This document shows, piece by piece, positions 21,318-30,274 of a stretch of 64,000 bases of DNA. Origin of the DNA: Ancylobacter sp. IITR112. GTDB taxonomy: Bacteria; Pseudomonadota; Alphaproteobacteria; Rhizobiales; Xanthobacteraceae. The stretch's first letter is position 1, and each line of letters opens with the position of its first letter. The stretch is taken from contig NZ_JBGCUS010000001.1 in the NCBI RefSeq assembly GCF_041415945.1, positions 310,001 through 374,000 of the forward strand, written 5' to 3'. A model generated the notes under the pieces. That model was not told the DNA's origin. It made no database searches and saw only the letters and a list, made by a program, of their open reading frames with translations. Made by a program: the position numbers and the translations under genes.

Positions 21318-21348
21318 TCCGTCGGCTCCCCACTACTCCCCCGACGGA
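21318..21348. repeat. 8-bp inverted repeat just after cbbS
   Basis: TCCGTCGG (21318-21325) and CCGACGGA (21341-21348) form a perfect stem with a 15-base loop beginning at the base after the cbbS stop codon. It lies in front of the stronger terminator-like hairpin at 21384-21421, so cbbLS mRNA may end in two stacked stem-loops. Confidence 0.5.
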
Positions 21349-21383
21349 GAATCGCGGTCGTCCGGTTTCCTCCCCGGCCGCGA

Positions 21384-21431
21384 GGGACCGATGTCGGAAT
21401 GCCGCGCCCGGCATCGGTCCCCTTTTCTTTC
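21384..21431 (+). terminator. Intrinsic terminator-like hairpin between cbbS and cbbX
   Basis: GGGACCGATG (21384-21393) pairs perfectly with CATCGGTCCC (21412-21421), with an 18-base loop, and is followed on the plus strand by CTTTTCTTTCT. This is the textbook layout of a rho-independent terminator. Because cbbX and cbbE continue on the same strand, it probably works as a partial terminator that lowers cbbX and cbbE relative to cbbLS. Confidence 0.65.
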
Positions 21432-21502
21432 TCTGCCCGGTCCTCATTCCGGCCGCCGCGACGCGCGCCGCCGGGGTGACCAAACCGCCAATGGAGGCTC
21501 CC

Positions 21503-22447
21503 ATGGACGCCGTGATCGACGATCCCACCCGTGGCGCCGGCGAGACGCCGAAAGTGCCGGACTCCATCGACCTCAAGGCCGAATTCGCTTCCAGCGGGCT
21601 GGCGGATGTGTTCGACCAGCTCGACCGCGAACTGGTGGGGCTGGTGCCGGTGAAGCGCCGGCTGCGCGAAATCGGCGCGCTGCTTCTCGTCGACACCGCC
21701 CGCCGCCGCTTCGGGCTGGAGGCGGTGAGCCCGACCCTGCATATGAGCTTCACCGGCAATCCCGGCACCGGCAAGACGACCGTGGCGCTGCGGATGGCGG
21801 AGATCCTCCACAAGCTCGGCTATGTCCGCAAGGGTCATCTCGTCACCGTGACCCGCGACGACCTTGTCGGCCAGTACATTGGCCATACGGCGCCGAAGAC
21901 GAAAGAGATCCTGAAGAAGGCGATGGGCGGCGTGCTGTTCATCGACGAGGCGTATTATCTCTACCGGCCGGAGAATGAGCGCGATTACGGGCAGGAGGCG
22001 ATCGAGATATTGCTGCAGGTGATGGAGAACCAGCGCGACGATCTCGTCGTCATCCTGGCCGGCTATGCCGATCGGATGGAGCGCTTCTTCACCGCCAACC
22101 CAGGCTTTCGCTCGCGCGTCGCCCATCATGTCGACTTCCCCGACTATTCCGCCGACGAGCTCGACGCCATCGGCGCCCGCATTCTCGACACCATGAATTA
22201 CCGCATGGACCGCGAGGCGGAGGAGGCGTTCCGCCGCTATATCGAGCTGCGCATGGCGCAGCCGCATTTCGCCAATGGCCGCTCGATCCGCAACGCGCTG
22301 GACCGTGCCCGGCTGCGCCAGGCCAACCGGCTGTTCAACTCCGAGCGGCCGGTGACGGCGGACGACCTCGTCACCCTCGCTGCCGAGGACATTCTCGCCA
22401 GCCGGGTGTTTTCCGGCGGCATCGACAGCTACCCGCCGCTCAGGTGA
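21503..22447 (+). CDS. cbbX: Red-type RuBisCO activase CbbX
   Basis: Predicted 314-residue AAA+ protein that frees inhibited red-type RuBisCO by threading the large-subunit C-terminus. Walker A is GNPGTGKTT near residue 83, Walker B is [14 protein letters not shown] near 144, and the sensor and arginine-finger regions ([15 protein letters not shown]) are intact. The ATG at 21503 has GGAGG 5 bases upstream; a GTG at 21476 and an ATG at 21491 are alternatives. The preceding 185-bp gap holds two stem-loops, one terminator-like. Confidence 0.95.
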   Translation: MDAVIDDPTRGAGETPKVPDSIDLKAEFASSGLADVFDQLDRELVGLVPVKRRLREIGALLLVDTARRRFGLEAVSPTLHMSFTGNPGTGKTTVALRMAEILHKLGYVRKGHLVTVTRDDLVGQYIGHTAPKTKEILKKAMGGVLFIDEAYYLYRPENERDYGQEAIEILLQVMENQRDDLVVILAGYADRMERFFTANPGFRSRVAHHVDFPDYSADELDAIGARILDTMNYRMDREAEEAFRRYIELRMAQPHFANGRSIRNALDRARLRQANRLFNSERPVTADDLVTLAAEDILASRVFSGGIDSYPPLR

Positions 22448-22462
22448 GCGCCTTCGAGCGTC

Positions 22463-22540
22463 ATGGCCGGGCTTGGCCCGGCCATCCATGCCTTGTTCAC
22501 GCGCGACCCAAGACGTTGATCCCGGGCCAGGCCCGGGGAT
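22463..22540. repeat. Two-hairpin palindromic repeat, cbbX-cbbE spacer
   Basis: Hairpin one is ATGGCCGGGC-ttg-GCCCGGCCAT (22463-22485). After a linker containing CCAAGACGT comes a second palindrome, CCCGGGCC-a-GGCCCGGG. The first hairpin recurs at 43338-43360 and, with one base changed, at 62451-62473. This is the structure of a bacterial interspersed mosaic element. Confidence 0.65.
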
Positions 22541-22588
22541 GACTCGGTGCCAGGACTTCGCCACGCGGCCTCGCCAGGAGACACACCC

Positions 22589-23269
22589 ATGGTTCTCATC
22601 GCCCCCTCCATGCTCGCCTCCGACTTCGCCCGCTTCGGCGAAGAGGTGCGCGATGTCGCCAGCGCCGGCGCCGACTGGATTCATCTCGACGTGATGGACG
22701 GGCATTTCGTGCCCAACATCAGCTTCGGGCCGGATGTCATCAAGGCCATGCGCCCGCACACCGACAGGCTGTTCGATGTGCATCTGATGATCGAGCCGGT
22801 GGAGCCGTACATTGAGGCCTTCGCCAAGGCGGGGGCGGACATCATCACCGTGCAGGCCGAGGCGACGCATCATCTCGACCGCTGCCTCCAGCTCATCCGC
22901 TCTCTCGGCAAGAAGGCCGGCGTGGCGCTGAACCCGGCGACGCATGAGAGCGTGGTCGCCTATGTCCTCGACAAGGTGGACCTCATCCTGCCGATGACGG
23001 TCAATCCCGGCTTCGGGGGCCAGGCCTTCATCGCCGACGTGCTGCCGAAGATCTACCGGCTGCGGGCGATGATCGGCGAGCGGCCGATCCATCTCGAAGT
23101 CGATGGCGGGGTGACACCGGAGACCGCCGCGCTCTGCGCCTCGGCCGGGGCGAATGTGCTGGTCGCCGGCTCGGCCGTGTTCAAGGGCGGACGCGAGGCC
23201 TATGCCGCCAACATCGCCGCCATTCGCGAGGCCGGCCGCACCGCCCGGCGCGGGCGTGCCGCCGCCTGA
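22589..23269 (+). CDS. cbbE: Ribulose-phosphate 3-epimerase
   Basis: Predicted 226-residue TIM-barrel enzyme converting xylulose 5-phosphate to ribulose 5-phosphate. Family motifs are all present: [10 protein letters not shown] at the start, the metal ligands in [24 protein letters not shown], the [10 protein letters not shown] segment near 140 and EVDGGV near 172. AGGAG precedes the ATG. It is the last gene of the cbb operon; 25 bp later an unrelated gene converges on it. Confidence 0.96.
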   Translation: MVLIAPSMLASDFARFGEEVRDVASAGADWIHLDVMDGHFVPNISFGPDVIKAMRPHTDRLFDVHLMIEPVEPYIEAFAKAGADIITVQAEATHHLDRCLQLIRSLGKKAGVALNPATHESVVAYVLDKVDLILPMTVNPGFGGQAFIADVLPKIYRLRAMIGERPIHLEVDGGVTPETAALCASAGANVLVAGSAVFKGGREAYAANIAAIREAGRTARRGRAAA

Positions 23270-23294
23270 GCGCGGGCGCTCGCGGTCCCGCGCC

Positions 23295-24200
23295 TCAGTT
23301 GAAGGCGTCCTCGGTCAGGTTGAGGATCAGCACCTGCCGCGCGCTGTCGGGAATGGAGGGGGAGGCGCGCAGTTCGACCCCGAGCGCCGGCCGCCGCTTC
23401 TGGATCAGCGCCGCCACCTCCTCCGCCATTTCGGCGCTGCCGGCGTGGAAGGAGAGGGTGTTGCTGGTGGTCTGCACCACGCCGGTATCCGACACCACGA
23501 CATCGAAGCCGGCCGCCTTCAGCGGCGCGGTGAAGGCGTCGACCCGCGCCTTGGGCACGGTGTTGACCGGAGCGAAGATGCGCACCGTATAGCCCGCGCC
23601 GGGCAGAGCCGCGGTCGCCGGAGCGGGCGGGTTCGCAGCGGGCGCATTCTGGGCCGGAGTCGGCGTTGTGCCCGCCAGAGGCACCAGAGGATCGGCCGGC
23701 GCGGAGGTCGCGGGCCCGGGCATCGCGGGTGAGGGAGCGGCCGATGCCGGCGCGGCGGGGGCCGTCGCGCTCGCGGCGGGTGGCGTGGCCGGCGCGGTGG
23801 CCTGCGGCGCCGGCGGGACTTCCAGCGCCTCGACACGTTCGGAGAGCGTGGCTTCGGCGCCGCGCAGCGTGGCCACCTCGTCGCGCAGGCTCAGCACCTG
23901 CGCCGTGAGGAAGGCGACACCGGCCAGCAGCAGCACCAGCACCAGCCCGTACAGCACCGGCAGAGCCGGATGCGCGGCGCGGGAGGGCGGCGCCTCCGCC
24001 CGCTTGGTCTCGATCTCCAGCCGGCGCATCTGCAGCTTCAATTGCTCGATGCCGAGCCAGCGCTGGAACGCCACCGGGTCCTGCGGCGGACCCTTGGGCC
24101 GCGGGGCGGAAGCCGGCGCCGGCGGACGCGGCGCGCCGCCGCTTTCCTCGCCGGCACGCGCCCGCGCGGGACCGATGGAGGGCTCTAGCTTGTCGATCAT
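23295..24200 (-). CDS. Membrane-anchored protein of unknown function, Pro/Ala-rich
   Basis: Not recognised. The predicted 301-residue product has a cytoplasmic N-terminus (residues 1-75), one membrane helix near 78-100 (LPVLYGLVLVLLLAGVAFLT), a short coiled-coil-like stretch just after it (LSLRDEVATLRGAEATLSERVEAL), and a Pro/Ala/Thr-rich spacer of about 80 residues. A folded C-terminal domain of about 100 residues (GYTVRIFAPVNTVPKARVD, then GFDVVVSDTGVVQ) ends the protein. The plan resembles periplasmic SPOR or LytR_C-type envelope proteins, but neither match is clear. The start at 24200 is the first Met before the conserved-looking part; an ATG at 24290 would add 30 residues. It converges on cbbE. 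Confidence 0.65.
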   Translation of the reverse strand: MIDKLEPSIGPARARAGEESGGAPRPPAPASAPRPKGPPQDPVAFQRWLGIEQLKLQMRRLEIETKRAEAPPSRAAHPALPVLYGLVLVLLLAGVAFLTAQVLSLRDEVATLRGAEATLSERVEALEVPPAPQATAPATPPAASATAPAAPASAAPSPAMPGPATSAPADPLVPLAGTTPTPAQNAPAANPPAPATAALPGAGYTVRIFAPVNTVPKARVDAFTAPLKAAGFDVVVSDTGVVQTTSNTLSFHAGSAEMAEEVAALIQKRRPALGVELRASPSIPDSARQVLILNLTEDAFN

Positions 24201-24352
24201 TGCGCCTATCCGTCCGCCGTCCGACCTGCGGCCCCGGACGTCCGCGCCGGGCGGGCCGCCAGAAGCCTCTTGGGCGCCATAGTAGCGCAAGGCGCCGTCC
24301 GGGCGGACGAATCCTTACGAAATGGTTAAGACGGTCGGAAACCTTGCCGGCT

Positions 24353-25021
24353 TTACGCCGCCGGTACCCCGCTGGGCCGGCGCCGGGCGCGCGGACGCTT
24401 GGCGATGCGACCCTTGATCACCCGCAGCACGACGACCGTCGCGATCAGCATGACGAGGGTGATGCCGACCATCAGCACCAGCCATTCGCCCTGGCTGTGG
24501 GCGCCGAGTTCGCCCGCGCTTCTGCCGGCCACCCAGCCGGGCGCCAGCATCACCGGCGCCCAGACGATGGCCGAGGAGACATTGGCGAACTGGAAGCGGC
24601 GCTGGTCCATCCGCATCATGCCGGCGACCAGCGGCATGGTGGCGCGCACCGGGCCGAAGAAGCGGCCGACGAACACCGAGGCGAAGCCGAAGCGGCGGAA
24701 GAACAGCCGCGCCTGCGCCACCTGCTCGCGATAATGCAGCAGCGGGCGGCGGTGCACGACGCGCGGCCCGAGCCAGCGTCCCAGCCAATAGGAGACGACA
24801 TCGCCGAGCACGGCGCCGGCAATGGCGGCGGCGATGACCGGGAGCGGCGAGACGATGCCGGTGCCGACCAGTCCGCCAATGGCGAGCATGAGCGCGGTGG
24901 CGGGGATGACGAGGCCGACCAGCACCAGCGATTCGCCGAAGGCGATGAGGCCGATCACCAGCGGGATCAGATAGTCGTGGCCGTTCAGAAACGCGACCAC
25001 CTCGGCGGATAAAGCTTCCAT
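24353..25021 (-). CDS. DedA family membrane protein
   Basis: Predicted 222-residue inner-membrane protein of the DedA/VTT (SNARE-associated) family, thought to flip undecaprenyl phosphate or phospholipids and to support envelope homeostasis. Two conserved blocks are visible: FGESLVLVGLVIPATALML (residues 28-46) with a following GAVLGDVVSYWLGRWLG, and the signature FRRFGFASVFVGRFFGPVR (around 108-127), which carries the two essential arginines. A basic C-terminal tail (RIAKRPRARRR) follows the last helix. It is monocistronic as far as can be seen. Confidence 0.9.
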   Translation of the reverse strand: MEALSAEVVAFLNGHDYLIPLVIGLIAFGESLVLVGLVIPATALMLAIGGLVGTGIVSPLPVIAAAIAGAVLGDVVSYWLGRWLGPRVVHRRPLLHYREQVAQARLFFRRFGFASVFVGRFFGPVRATMPLVAGMMRMDQRRFQFANVSSAIVWAPVMLAPGWVAGRSAGELGAHSQGEWLVLMVGITLVMLIATVVVLRVIKGRIAKRPRARRRPSGVPAA

Positions 25022-25244
25022 GTCCTCTCACAGCCGCAGCGCGATGGCGCCAATGTGCCGATGAAGGTGTCGGGAGCAAGGCCGGGGCGACATCGCGTCG
25101 CTGTCGCTCTGCCGGTTAAATCGCGCGACGCGCGGAACCAATCGCCGGCTCGCGCGTTTAAGAAGCCGCACCCGCCATTCCGGCTCCCCACACTCTGCGT
25201 CCTCGTGGCTTCGCCGCCTGGGGCCGCGACCGACGGAAGGCCTC

Positions 25245-27665
25245 ATGCCGCTGCGTGCCCTCAGCCGCCTCGTCCTCGCCCTTTGTTTCCTCGCGCTTCC
25301 CCTCCTTGCCGGCCCGCTCGCGGCCCAGACCGCCGGCGCCCCCACCAGTATCGCTCCGCCTCCGGCCTCCGGAGCCTCCGCCGCCGAACCAGCCGCCGGC
25401 GGATCGTCGGCCCCCGCGCCTGAGGTGCGCCAGGCCGACCTCCGGGCGCTGCTCGACACGCTGAGCGACAACGAGGCGCGCGCGCGTTTCCTTAGCCGGC
25501 TGCGGGCCTTGCTGGACAGCGAAACCGGTGTGGCGACAACTCCGGCAGCCGGGCCGGTGGCGGCGCAGCCGCTGGCGCCGGACCGTGACGACTGGCTGTC
25601 CGGCGCCACCCAGTCGCTCGGCGCCTTCTCCGGCTCGGTGCTGTCGCTGGTCGGCGAGATCGAGCAATTGCCGGCGCAGGTCGAACAGCTCTTCACCGAT
25701 CTGTCCGATCCGCTGGTGCTGGAGCGTGTCGGCTGGGCCGTGACGATGATCATCGCGGTGCTCGCCGCCGCGCTGCTGGCGGAATTCCTCGCCAAGCGGC
25801 TGCTGGCGGGGCTGCGACGGGCGATCGAGGCGCGGCCGGCGCGTGGTCTGTTCATGCGCGCCTTGCTGCTGGCGCTGCGTACGCTGATCGACATCGTGCC
25901 CATCGCCGCCTTCGCGGCCGCGGCCTTCGGCGTGCTGGCGCTGGTGGAACTGGCCTTCATCGTCCGCCTCGCCGTCGTCACCGTCATCAACGCCAATGTG
26001 CTGGCGCGGCTGATCCTGGTTGGCGCCCGCGCGGTGCTGACGCCGGACGCGCCGCAGATGCGGCTGTTTCCGCTCGATCATGAAAGCGCGGCCTATGGCT
26101 ATCTCTGGGTCCGCCGCTTCACCTACACGCTGGTCTATGGCCATTTCCTGCTGCGCGCCGCCTGGGTGCTCGGCCTGGCGTTGCCGACCTATCTGTTCTT
26201 CAGCAATGTCCTCGCCCTGTTCGTCGCCGGCATGTGCGTGGTGTTCGTGCTGCAGGTCCGGGCGGGTGTCGGCCAGCGTCTGCGCCGTCTCGGCGCGCGC
26301 GAGGGGCGGGCGGCGCGGCTGCGCAATGCGGTGGCGGATTTCTGGCACGTCCTCGCCATCGCCTATGTGATCGCCGGCTTCCTGGTCTGGACGCTCGATG
26401 TCGATGGCGGCTTCGCCTTCCTGGCCCGCGCCACCCTGCTTTCGCTGCTCACCCTCGGCCTCGCCGCGGCGGTGATCGCGCTGATGCTGCGGGCCTTCGA
26501 GCGGGTGTTCAAGCTCAATGCCGAGATGCGCGCGCGCTATCCCTTGCTGGAGGCGCGAGCCAATCGCTACCTGCCCGCGCTGCGCAGCGCCATGCAGGGG
26601 CTGGTGATGCTGGTCGCGGCGCTGGTGCTGCTGGAAATCTGGGGCGCGCGGCCGTTCGAGCGGCTGGCTTCGGAAGGCGGGCGGCTGGCGGTCGGGCGGC
26701 TCATTTCCATCGGCGTGGTGGTGCTGATCGGACTCGTCCTGTGGGAAATCTCCACCGCCTTCGCCGAGCGGCTGCGGGTCGCCAACCCCAATTCCACCCG
26801 GCTGAAGACGCTGCTGCCCTTCCTGCAGAACGCCTTCCGCGTGGTGCTGCTGACCATTGGCAGCCTGATCCTGCTGTCGGAGATCGGCATCAACATCGCT
26901 CCGCTGCTCGCCGGCGCCGGCGTGCTCGGCCTCGCCATCGGCTTCGGCGCGCAGACTCTGGTGAAGGATGTCATCACCGGCGTGTTCATCCTGATGGAGG
27001 ACACCATTTCCGTCGGCGACGTGGTGGAGGTCGGTGCCCATGCCGGGCTGGTGGAGAAGATCACCATCCGCACCGTGCACATGCGCGATTTCGACGGCAA
27101 TGTGCACTCGATCCCGTTCGGCGAGGTGCAGACGGTCAAGAACATGTCGAAGGACTTCGCCTATGCGGTGGTGGATGTGCGCGTCGCCTATCGCGAGAGC
27201 ATCGACGAGGCGCTGGCGCTGATGGCGGAAGTCGCGGCCGACATGGCGGCGAACGGGCCGCTGGCGGAGACCATCATCGAACCGTTCGAGGTGGTTGGTG
27301 TCGAGGCGCTCGACCCCTCGCACATCCAGCTTCGCGGGCGCTTCAAGACCCGCCCCCTCGGCCAGTGGAACGTCCGGCGCGAATTCTACCGCCGCATCAA
27401 GGCCGCCTTCGACGTGCGCGGCATCGAGATGCCGTACCCGCATCAGACGGTCTATCTGGGCACCGACAAGAAGGGCATGGCGCCGCCGCTGCGGGTGGTG
27501 AACCAGAGCGCGGAGGAGCTTGCCCCGCCCGCGCGGCCCCGTCGTGCCGCCGCCCGCGCCGCCGCGACGCCGGGGCCGATGATCGAGGAGCATCCCGGCG
27601 CGCGCGAGCGCAGCGAAGAGGACGAGGAGCCGATGCTGCCCGCCATCGAGGAGCGGCGGCAATAA
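25245..27665 (+). CDS. Large MscS-family mechanosensitive channel
   Basis: Predicted 806-residue inner-membrane protein. A signal peptide (residues 1-27) and a Pro/Ala-rich periplasmic region precede roughly nine to ten membrane helices. The MscS pore and beta domain begin near residue 545 with the pore helix AGAGVLGLAIGFGAQTLVKDVITG and then VGDVVEVGAHAGLVEKITIRT. A disordered, acidic C-terminal tail (residues 755-806) ends the protein. The size and N-terminal extension match the YbiO/MscM-like group rather than the small MscS, so a role in hypo-osmotic release is expected. It stands alone between dedA (divergent) and an export gene pair. Confidence 0.9.
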   Translation: MPLRALSRLVLALCFLALPLLAGPLAAQTAGAPTSIAPPPASGASAAEPAAGGSSAPAPEVRQADLRALLDTLSDNEARARFLSRLRALLDSETGVATTPAAGPVAAQPLAPDRDDWLSGATQSLGAFSGSVLSLVGEIEQLPAQVEQLFTDLSDPLVLERVGWAVTMIIAVLAAALLAEFLAKRLLAGLRRAIEARPARGLFMRALLLALRTLIDIVPIAAFAAAAFGVLALVELAFIVRLAVVTVINANVLARLILVGARAVLTPDAPQMRLFPLDHESAAYGYLWVRRFTYTLVYGHFLLRAAWVLGLALPTYLFFSNVLALFVAGMCVVFVLQVRAGVGQRLRRLGAREGRAARLRNAVADFWHVLAIAYVIAGFLVWTLDVDGGFAFLARATLLSLLTLGLAAAVIALMLRAFERVFKLNAEMRARYPLLEARANRYLPALRSAMQGLVMLVAALVLLEIWGARPFERLASEGGRLAVGRLISIGVVVLIGLVLWEISTAFAERLRVANPNSTRLKTLLPFLQNAFRVVLLTIGSLILLSEIGINIAPLLAGAGVLGLAIGFGAQTLVKDVITGVFILMEDTISVGDVVEVGAHAGLVEKITIRTVHMRDFDGNVHSIPFGEVQTVKNMSKDFAYAVVDVRVAYRESIDEALALMAEVAADMAANGPLAETIIEPFEVVGVEALDPSHIQLRGRFKTRPLGQWNVRREFYRRIKAAFDVRGIEMPYPHQTVYLGTDKKGMAPPLRVVNQSAEELAPPARPRRAAARAAATPGPMIEEHPGARERSEEDEEPMLPAIEERRQ

Positions 27666-27786
27666 AAGCGCCGGGCGATGCGCGCACGCCGCGGAACGGT
27701 AGCTGGAGAGGATTGAGCGCGGGAGGTAAAGCCGCGATGATGCGCCGCGCCGGCCCCGGGCCGGAATCCGTGGAGCCGCGTCTTTC

Positions 27787-28767
27787 ATGCTCAGCCGACT
27801 TGTCCGCCACCCCATATCGCTGATCGTCGGGGTGATCCTTGGTTTGTTCGCGGCCTACGAGATCTGCGTGCGGTTCTTCGCCTACACCGGCGACGCCTAT
27901 GTCAACAGCGACATCGTGGTGCTCGCCTCGGAGATCGAAGGGCCGGTGTCCAAGCTCGCGGTGCAGAACAACCAGGCCGTCGCGGCCGATCAGCTCTTGT
28001 TCGAGATCGAGCGTACCCCCTATGCGCTGAAGGTGCAGGAGACGCAGGCGGCGCTCTCCACCGCCCGCGCTAATCTCGACCTCGCGCAGGACGAGGTGAG
28101 CGCCGCGAAGGCCGCCGTCACCTCGGCGCAGGCGGTGCTGACCAATGCGCAGGACCAGTTGGTGCGCGTCAAGGCGCTGGAGAAGGATGGCTATTCGCCC
28201 GAGGCAACGCTTGATGTCTCTATCCGGGATGTCGCCACCGCCGGGGCCAATGTCAGCGCGGCCGAGGCGCAGCTTGCGGTTTCGGTGCGCCGGGTGACGG
28301 TTGCGCAGGCGGCGATCGCCTCGGCGGAAGCGGCGCTTGCCAAGGCAAAGTACGATCTGTCGAAAACCGTGGTCAACGCGCCGGAGGCCGGCCGTGTCGC
28401 GCCCTTCGTCACCCGCGTCGGCGATTATCTGCGTCCCGGCAGCGAGGTGCTTGCCATCGTCACCGACCGCCGTCGCCGGGTGGTGGCGAATATCAGCGAA
28501 CGCCATCTCGCCCGCATCAAGGTCGGCCAGCGGGCGCTGCTGACGCTGGGCTCCGACCCCTGGGCGCTGCATTGGGGGCGAGTGAGCGGCATTGCGGTCG
28601 GCGTCGCCCGCACGCCGAGCAACCCGCAGGTCATTCCCTATGTCGAACCGACCACCGACTGGGTCCGCCTGCCCCGCCGCTTTCCGGTGGAGGTGACACT
28701 GGACCACTGGCCGGAAGGCCTTGGCCTGTTCAACGGCGCGGATGCGCGCGTGCTGATCTGGTTCTGA
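27787..28767 (+). CDS. HlyD/EmrA-type membrane fusion protein
   Basis: Predicted 326-residue periplasmic adaptor. One N-terminal membrane helix (residues 5-28) anchors it. It has the biotinyl-lipoyl-like half motif GPVSKLAVQNNQAVAADQLLFEIE, a long alpha-hairpin (residues 80-185, Ala/Gln-rich coiled coil) and the closing half motif NAPEAGRVAPFVTRVGDYLRPG. With the adjacent FUSC permease 3 bp downstream it forms an AaeAB-like exporter of aromatic acids or similar compounds. The third AaeX (DUF1656) component usual in such operons is absent. Confidence 0.87.
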   Translation: MLSRLVRHPISLIVGVILGLFAAYEICVRFFAYTGDAYVNSDIVVLASEIEGPVSKLAVQNNQAVAADQLLFEIERTPYALKVQETQAALSTARANLDLAQDEVSAAKAAVTSAQAVLTNAQDQLVRVKALEKDGYSPEATLDVSIRDVATAGANVSAAEAQLAVSVRRVTVAQAAIASAEAALAKAKYDLSKTVVNAPEAGRVAPFVTRVGDYLRPGSEVLAIVTDRRRRVVANISERHLARIKVGQRALLTLGSDPWALHWGRVSGIAVGVARTPSNPQVIPYVEPTTDWVRLPRRFPVEVTLDHWPEGLGLFNGADARVLIWF

Positions 28768-28770
28768 TCC

Positions 28771-29793
28771 ATGGCGGAGGAGGGCGGTACCGGCTTCAGC
28801 GACATCGACCGGCAGGCCTTCGCCACCGCCACCGGCGTGCTCGCCGCGGTCTATGTCGCGCTGCTTATGGGGCTGGACGAGCCCTATTGGGCGGCGCTCA
28901 GCGTCATGATCATCGCCAATGTCGACCGTGACGCGCTGTTCACCAAGGGCGTGCTGCGCGTGCTCGGCACCTTCATCGGCGTCGTCAGCGGCTATTATAT
29001 CGGCCAGTGGGCGGAGGGATACAACCCGATGCAACTTGCACTGGTCACCATCGCCGCGGCGGTGGGTACCTATGGCCGGCAGCGCAGTGCCTATGGCTAT
29101 GCCTGGTTCTACGGCGGGCTCACCTTCGGTCTGGTGATGCTCTACACCATGACCCAGCCGGCGCAGCTTTTCGGCTTCGCGCATTATCGCTGTTTCGAGA
29201 TCGTCATCGGCGTGGTGTGCGCCACGCTGTCGAGCTGGGCGCTCGGCCCCCGGGCCGGCGAGCTTCATGCGCGTCTGAAAGCACAGGCGGCGGCGACCAC
29301 CGCGCTCAACGCCGAGCGGCAGGCGCTGATCGCCGGGCTGGGGGCGTTCACCATCATCATCGTGTGGTCGCTGTTCAATCTGCCGCAACTGCCGCAGGTG
29401 CTGATTTCCAGCCTCATCGTCGTCGACAGCGATCCGCTGGCGACCCGCCATCGCGGCTTCCAGCGCATTCTCGGCTGCGTGCTGGGTGGGGCGGCGGCGC
29501 TGCTCGTCATCCTGATCGACGCGGTGCATGTGTGGTGGTGGGCGACGATGCTGTTTCTCGGCGTGTTCTCCTTCGCCCGCATCCACCTGGGCAAATCGGG
29601 CCAGGCCTATATCGGCACCCAGTGCGCCATCGCCTATCTGGTGACGCTGGTCAGCACCTCGCCGCCCGACAGCCTGGCCCCGCCGATCGAGCGGCTGATC
29701 GGTATCGTCATCGGGGTGAGCCTGATGACCACGCTGGTGTGGGCGTTCAATCCTCCCGCGAAGGCGGACAAGCCAGCGCAGACGCCGGCCTGA
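28771..29793 (+). CDS. FUSC-family inner-membrane export protein, short form
   Basis: Predicted 340-residue permease of the fusaric-acid-resistance/AaeB family. It has two blocks of about five membrane helices (residues 20-160 and 195-325) with the FUSC signature around DEPYWAALSVMIIANVDRDA near the start. It is about half the length of E. coli AaeB, lacking the large cytoplasmic domain between blocks. The partner is the HlyD protein immediately upstream. Its stop codon abuts the stop of the next, convergent gene in the palindrome TGATCA. Confidence 0.83.
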   Translation: MAEEGGTGFSDIDRQAFATATGVLAAVYVALLMGLDEPYWAALSVMIIANVDRDALFTKGVLRVLGTFIGVVSGYYIGQWAEGYNPMQLALVTIAAAVGTYGRQRSAYGYAWFYGGLTFGLVMLYTMTQPAQLFGFAHYRCFEIVIGVVCATLSSWALGPRAGELHARLKAQAAATTALNAERQALIAGLGAFTIIIVWSLFNLPQLPQVLISSLIVVDSDPLATRHRGFQRILGCVLGGAAALLVILIDAVHVWWWATMLFLGVFSFARIHLGKSGQAYIGTQCAIAYLVTLVSTSPPDSLAPPIERLIGIVIGVSLMTTLVWAFNPPAKADKPAQTPA

Positions 29794-30129
29794 TCATGCG
29801 GGTTCCGCCGCCGGGGCGAGGGTGTCGAGCAGCGCGTCGAGCTCGGTGCCGCGTTCGACGCTGAGCCAGCGCCCCGGCCGGCCGGCGGGAATGACCACCA
29901 CGGCGTTCTTCGGGCAGATGTCGAGGCAGGGCACCTCGACCACCGCGACATGAGCGCCCTTGCGGCGCGGTTTCTTCATCGGCTTGCCGCCCTTGCGCGC
30001 GGCGATGGCGGCGCGCAGCGCCTTGGGCAGGGGCTGGTCGGCATCAGGGCCGAAGCCGCCGTCCAGCTTCTTCGCGCATTTGCGGCAGACGAGGACCACA
30101 TCGGTCCAGTCGGCTTTGATCGGCTTCAT
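29794..30129 (-). CDS. Small (2Fe-2S) ferredoxin-like protein
   Basis: Predicted 111-residue protein with four well-placed cysteines: C-x2-C (VLVCRKCAKKLDGG, near residue 14) and C-x3-C (VPCLDICPKNAVVVIPAG, near 70-74). This is the spacing class of thioredoxin-fold [2Fe-2S] ferredoxins, with a Lys/Arg-rich linker between the pairs. It probably carries electrons for a redox enzyme not visible here. The start is uncertain: ATG at 30129 (used) or 30141, neither with a strong ribosome site. Confidence 0.72.
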   Translation of the reverse strand: MKPIKADWTDVVLVCRKCAKKLDGGFGPDADQPLPKALRAAIAARKGGKPMKKPRRKGAHVAVVEVPCLDICPKNAVVVIPAGRPGRWLSVERGTELDALLDTLAPAAEPA

Positions 30130-30274
30130 GCGCAGCGGCATCCTGGCGGCGGGAGGCTCTATGTGCCATTCCCCGCCGCTCCTGTCGAACGAGACCGGCC
30201 GGAAGAACCGCGCTCTCTTGCGTCGAGGGGGCAACCGACGCGCGGGAAGCGGCCTCCCGGCCGGGTAGCAAGGC

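Noticed and set aside
25158-27815. Long antisense frame over the MscS-family gene
   Set aside because: Composition is repetitive Arg/Gln/His/Gly with no recognisable fold, and the plus-strand MscS frame has clear motifs.
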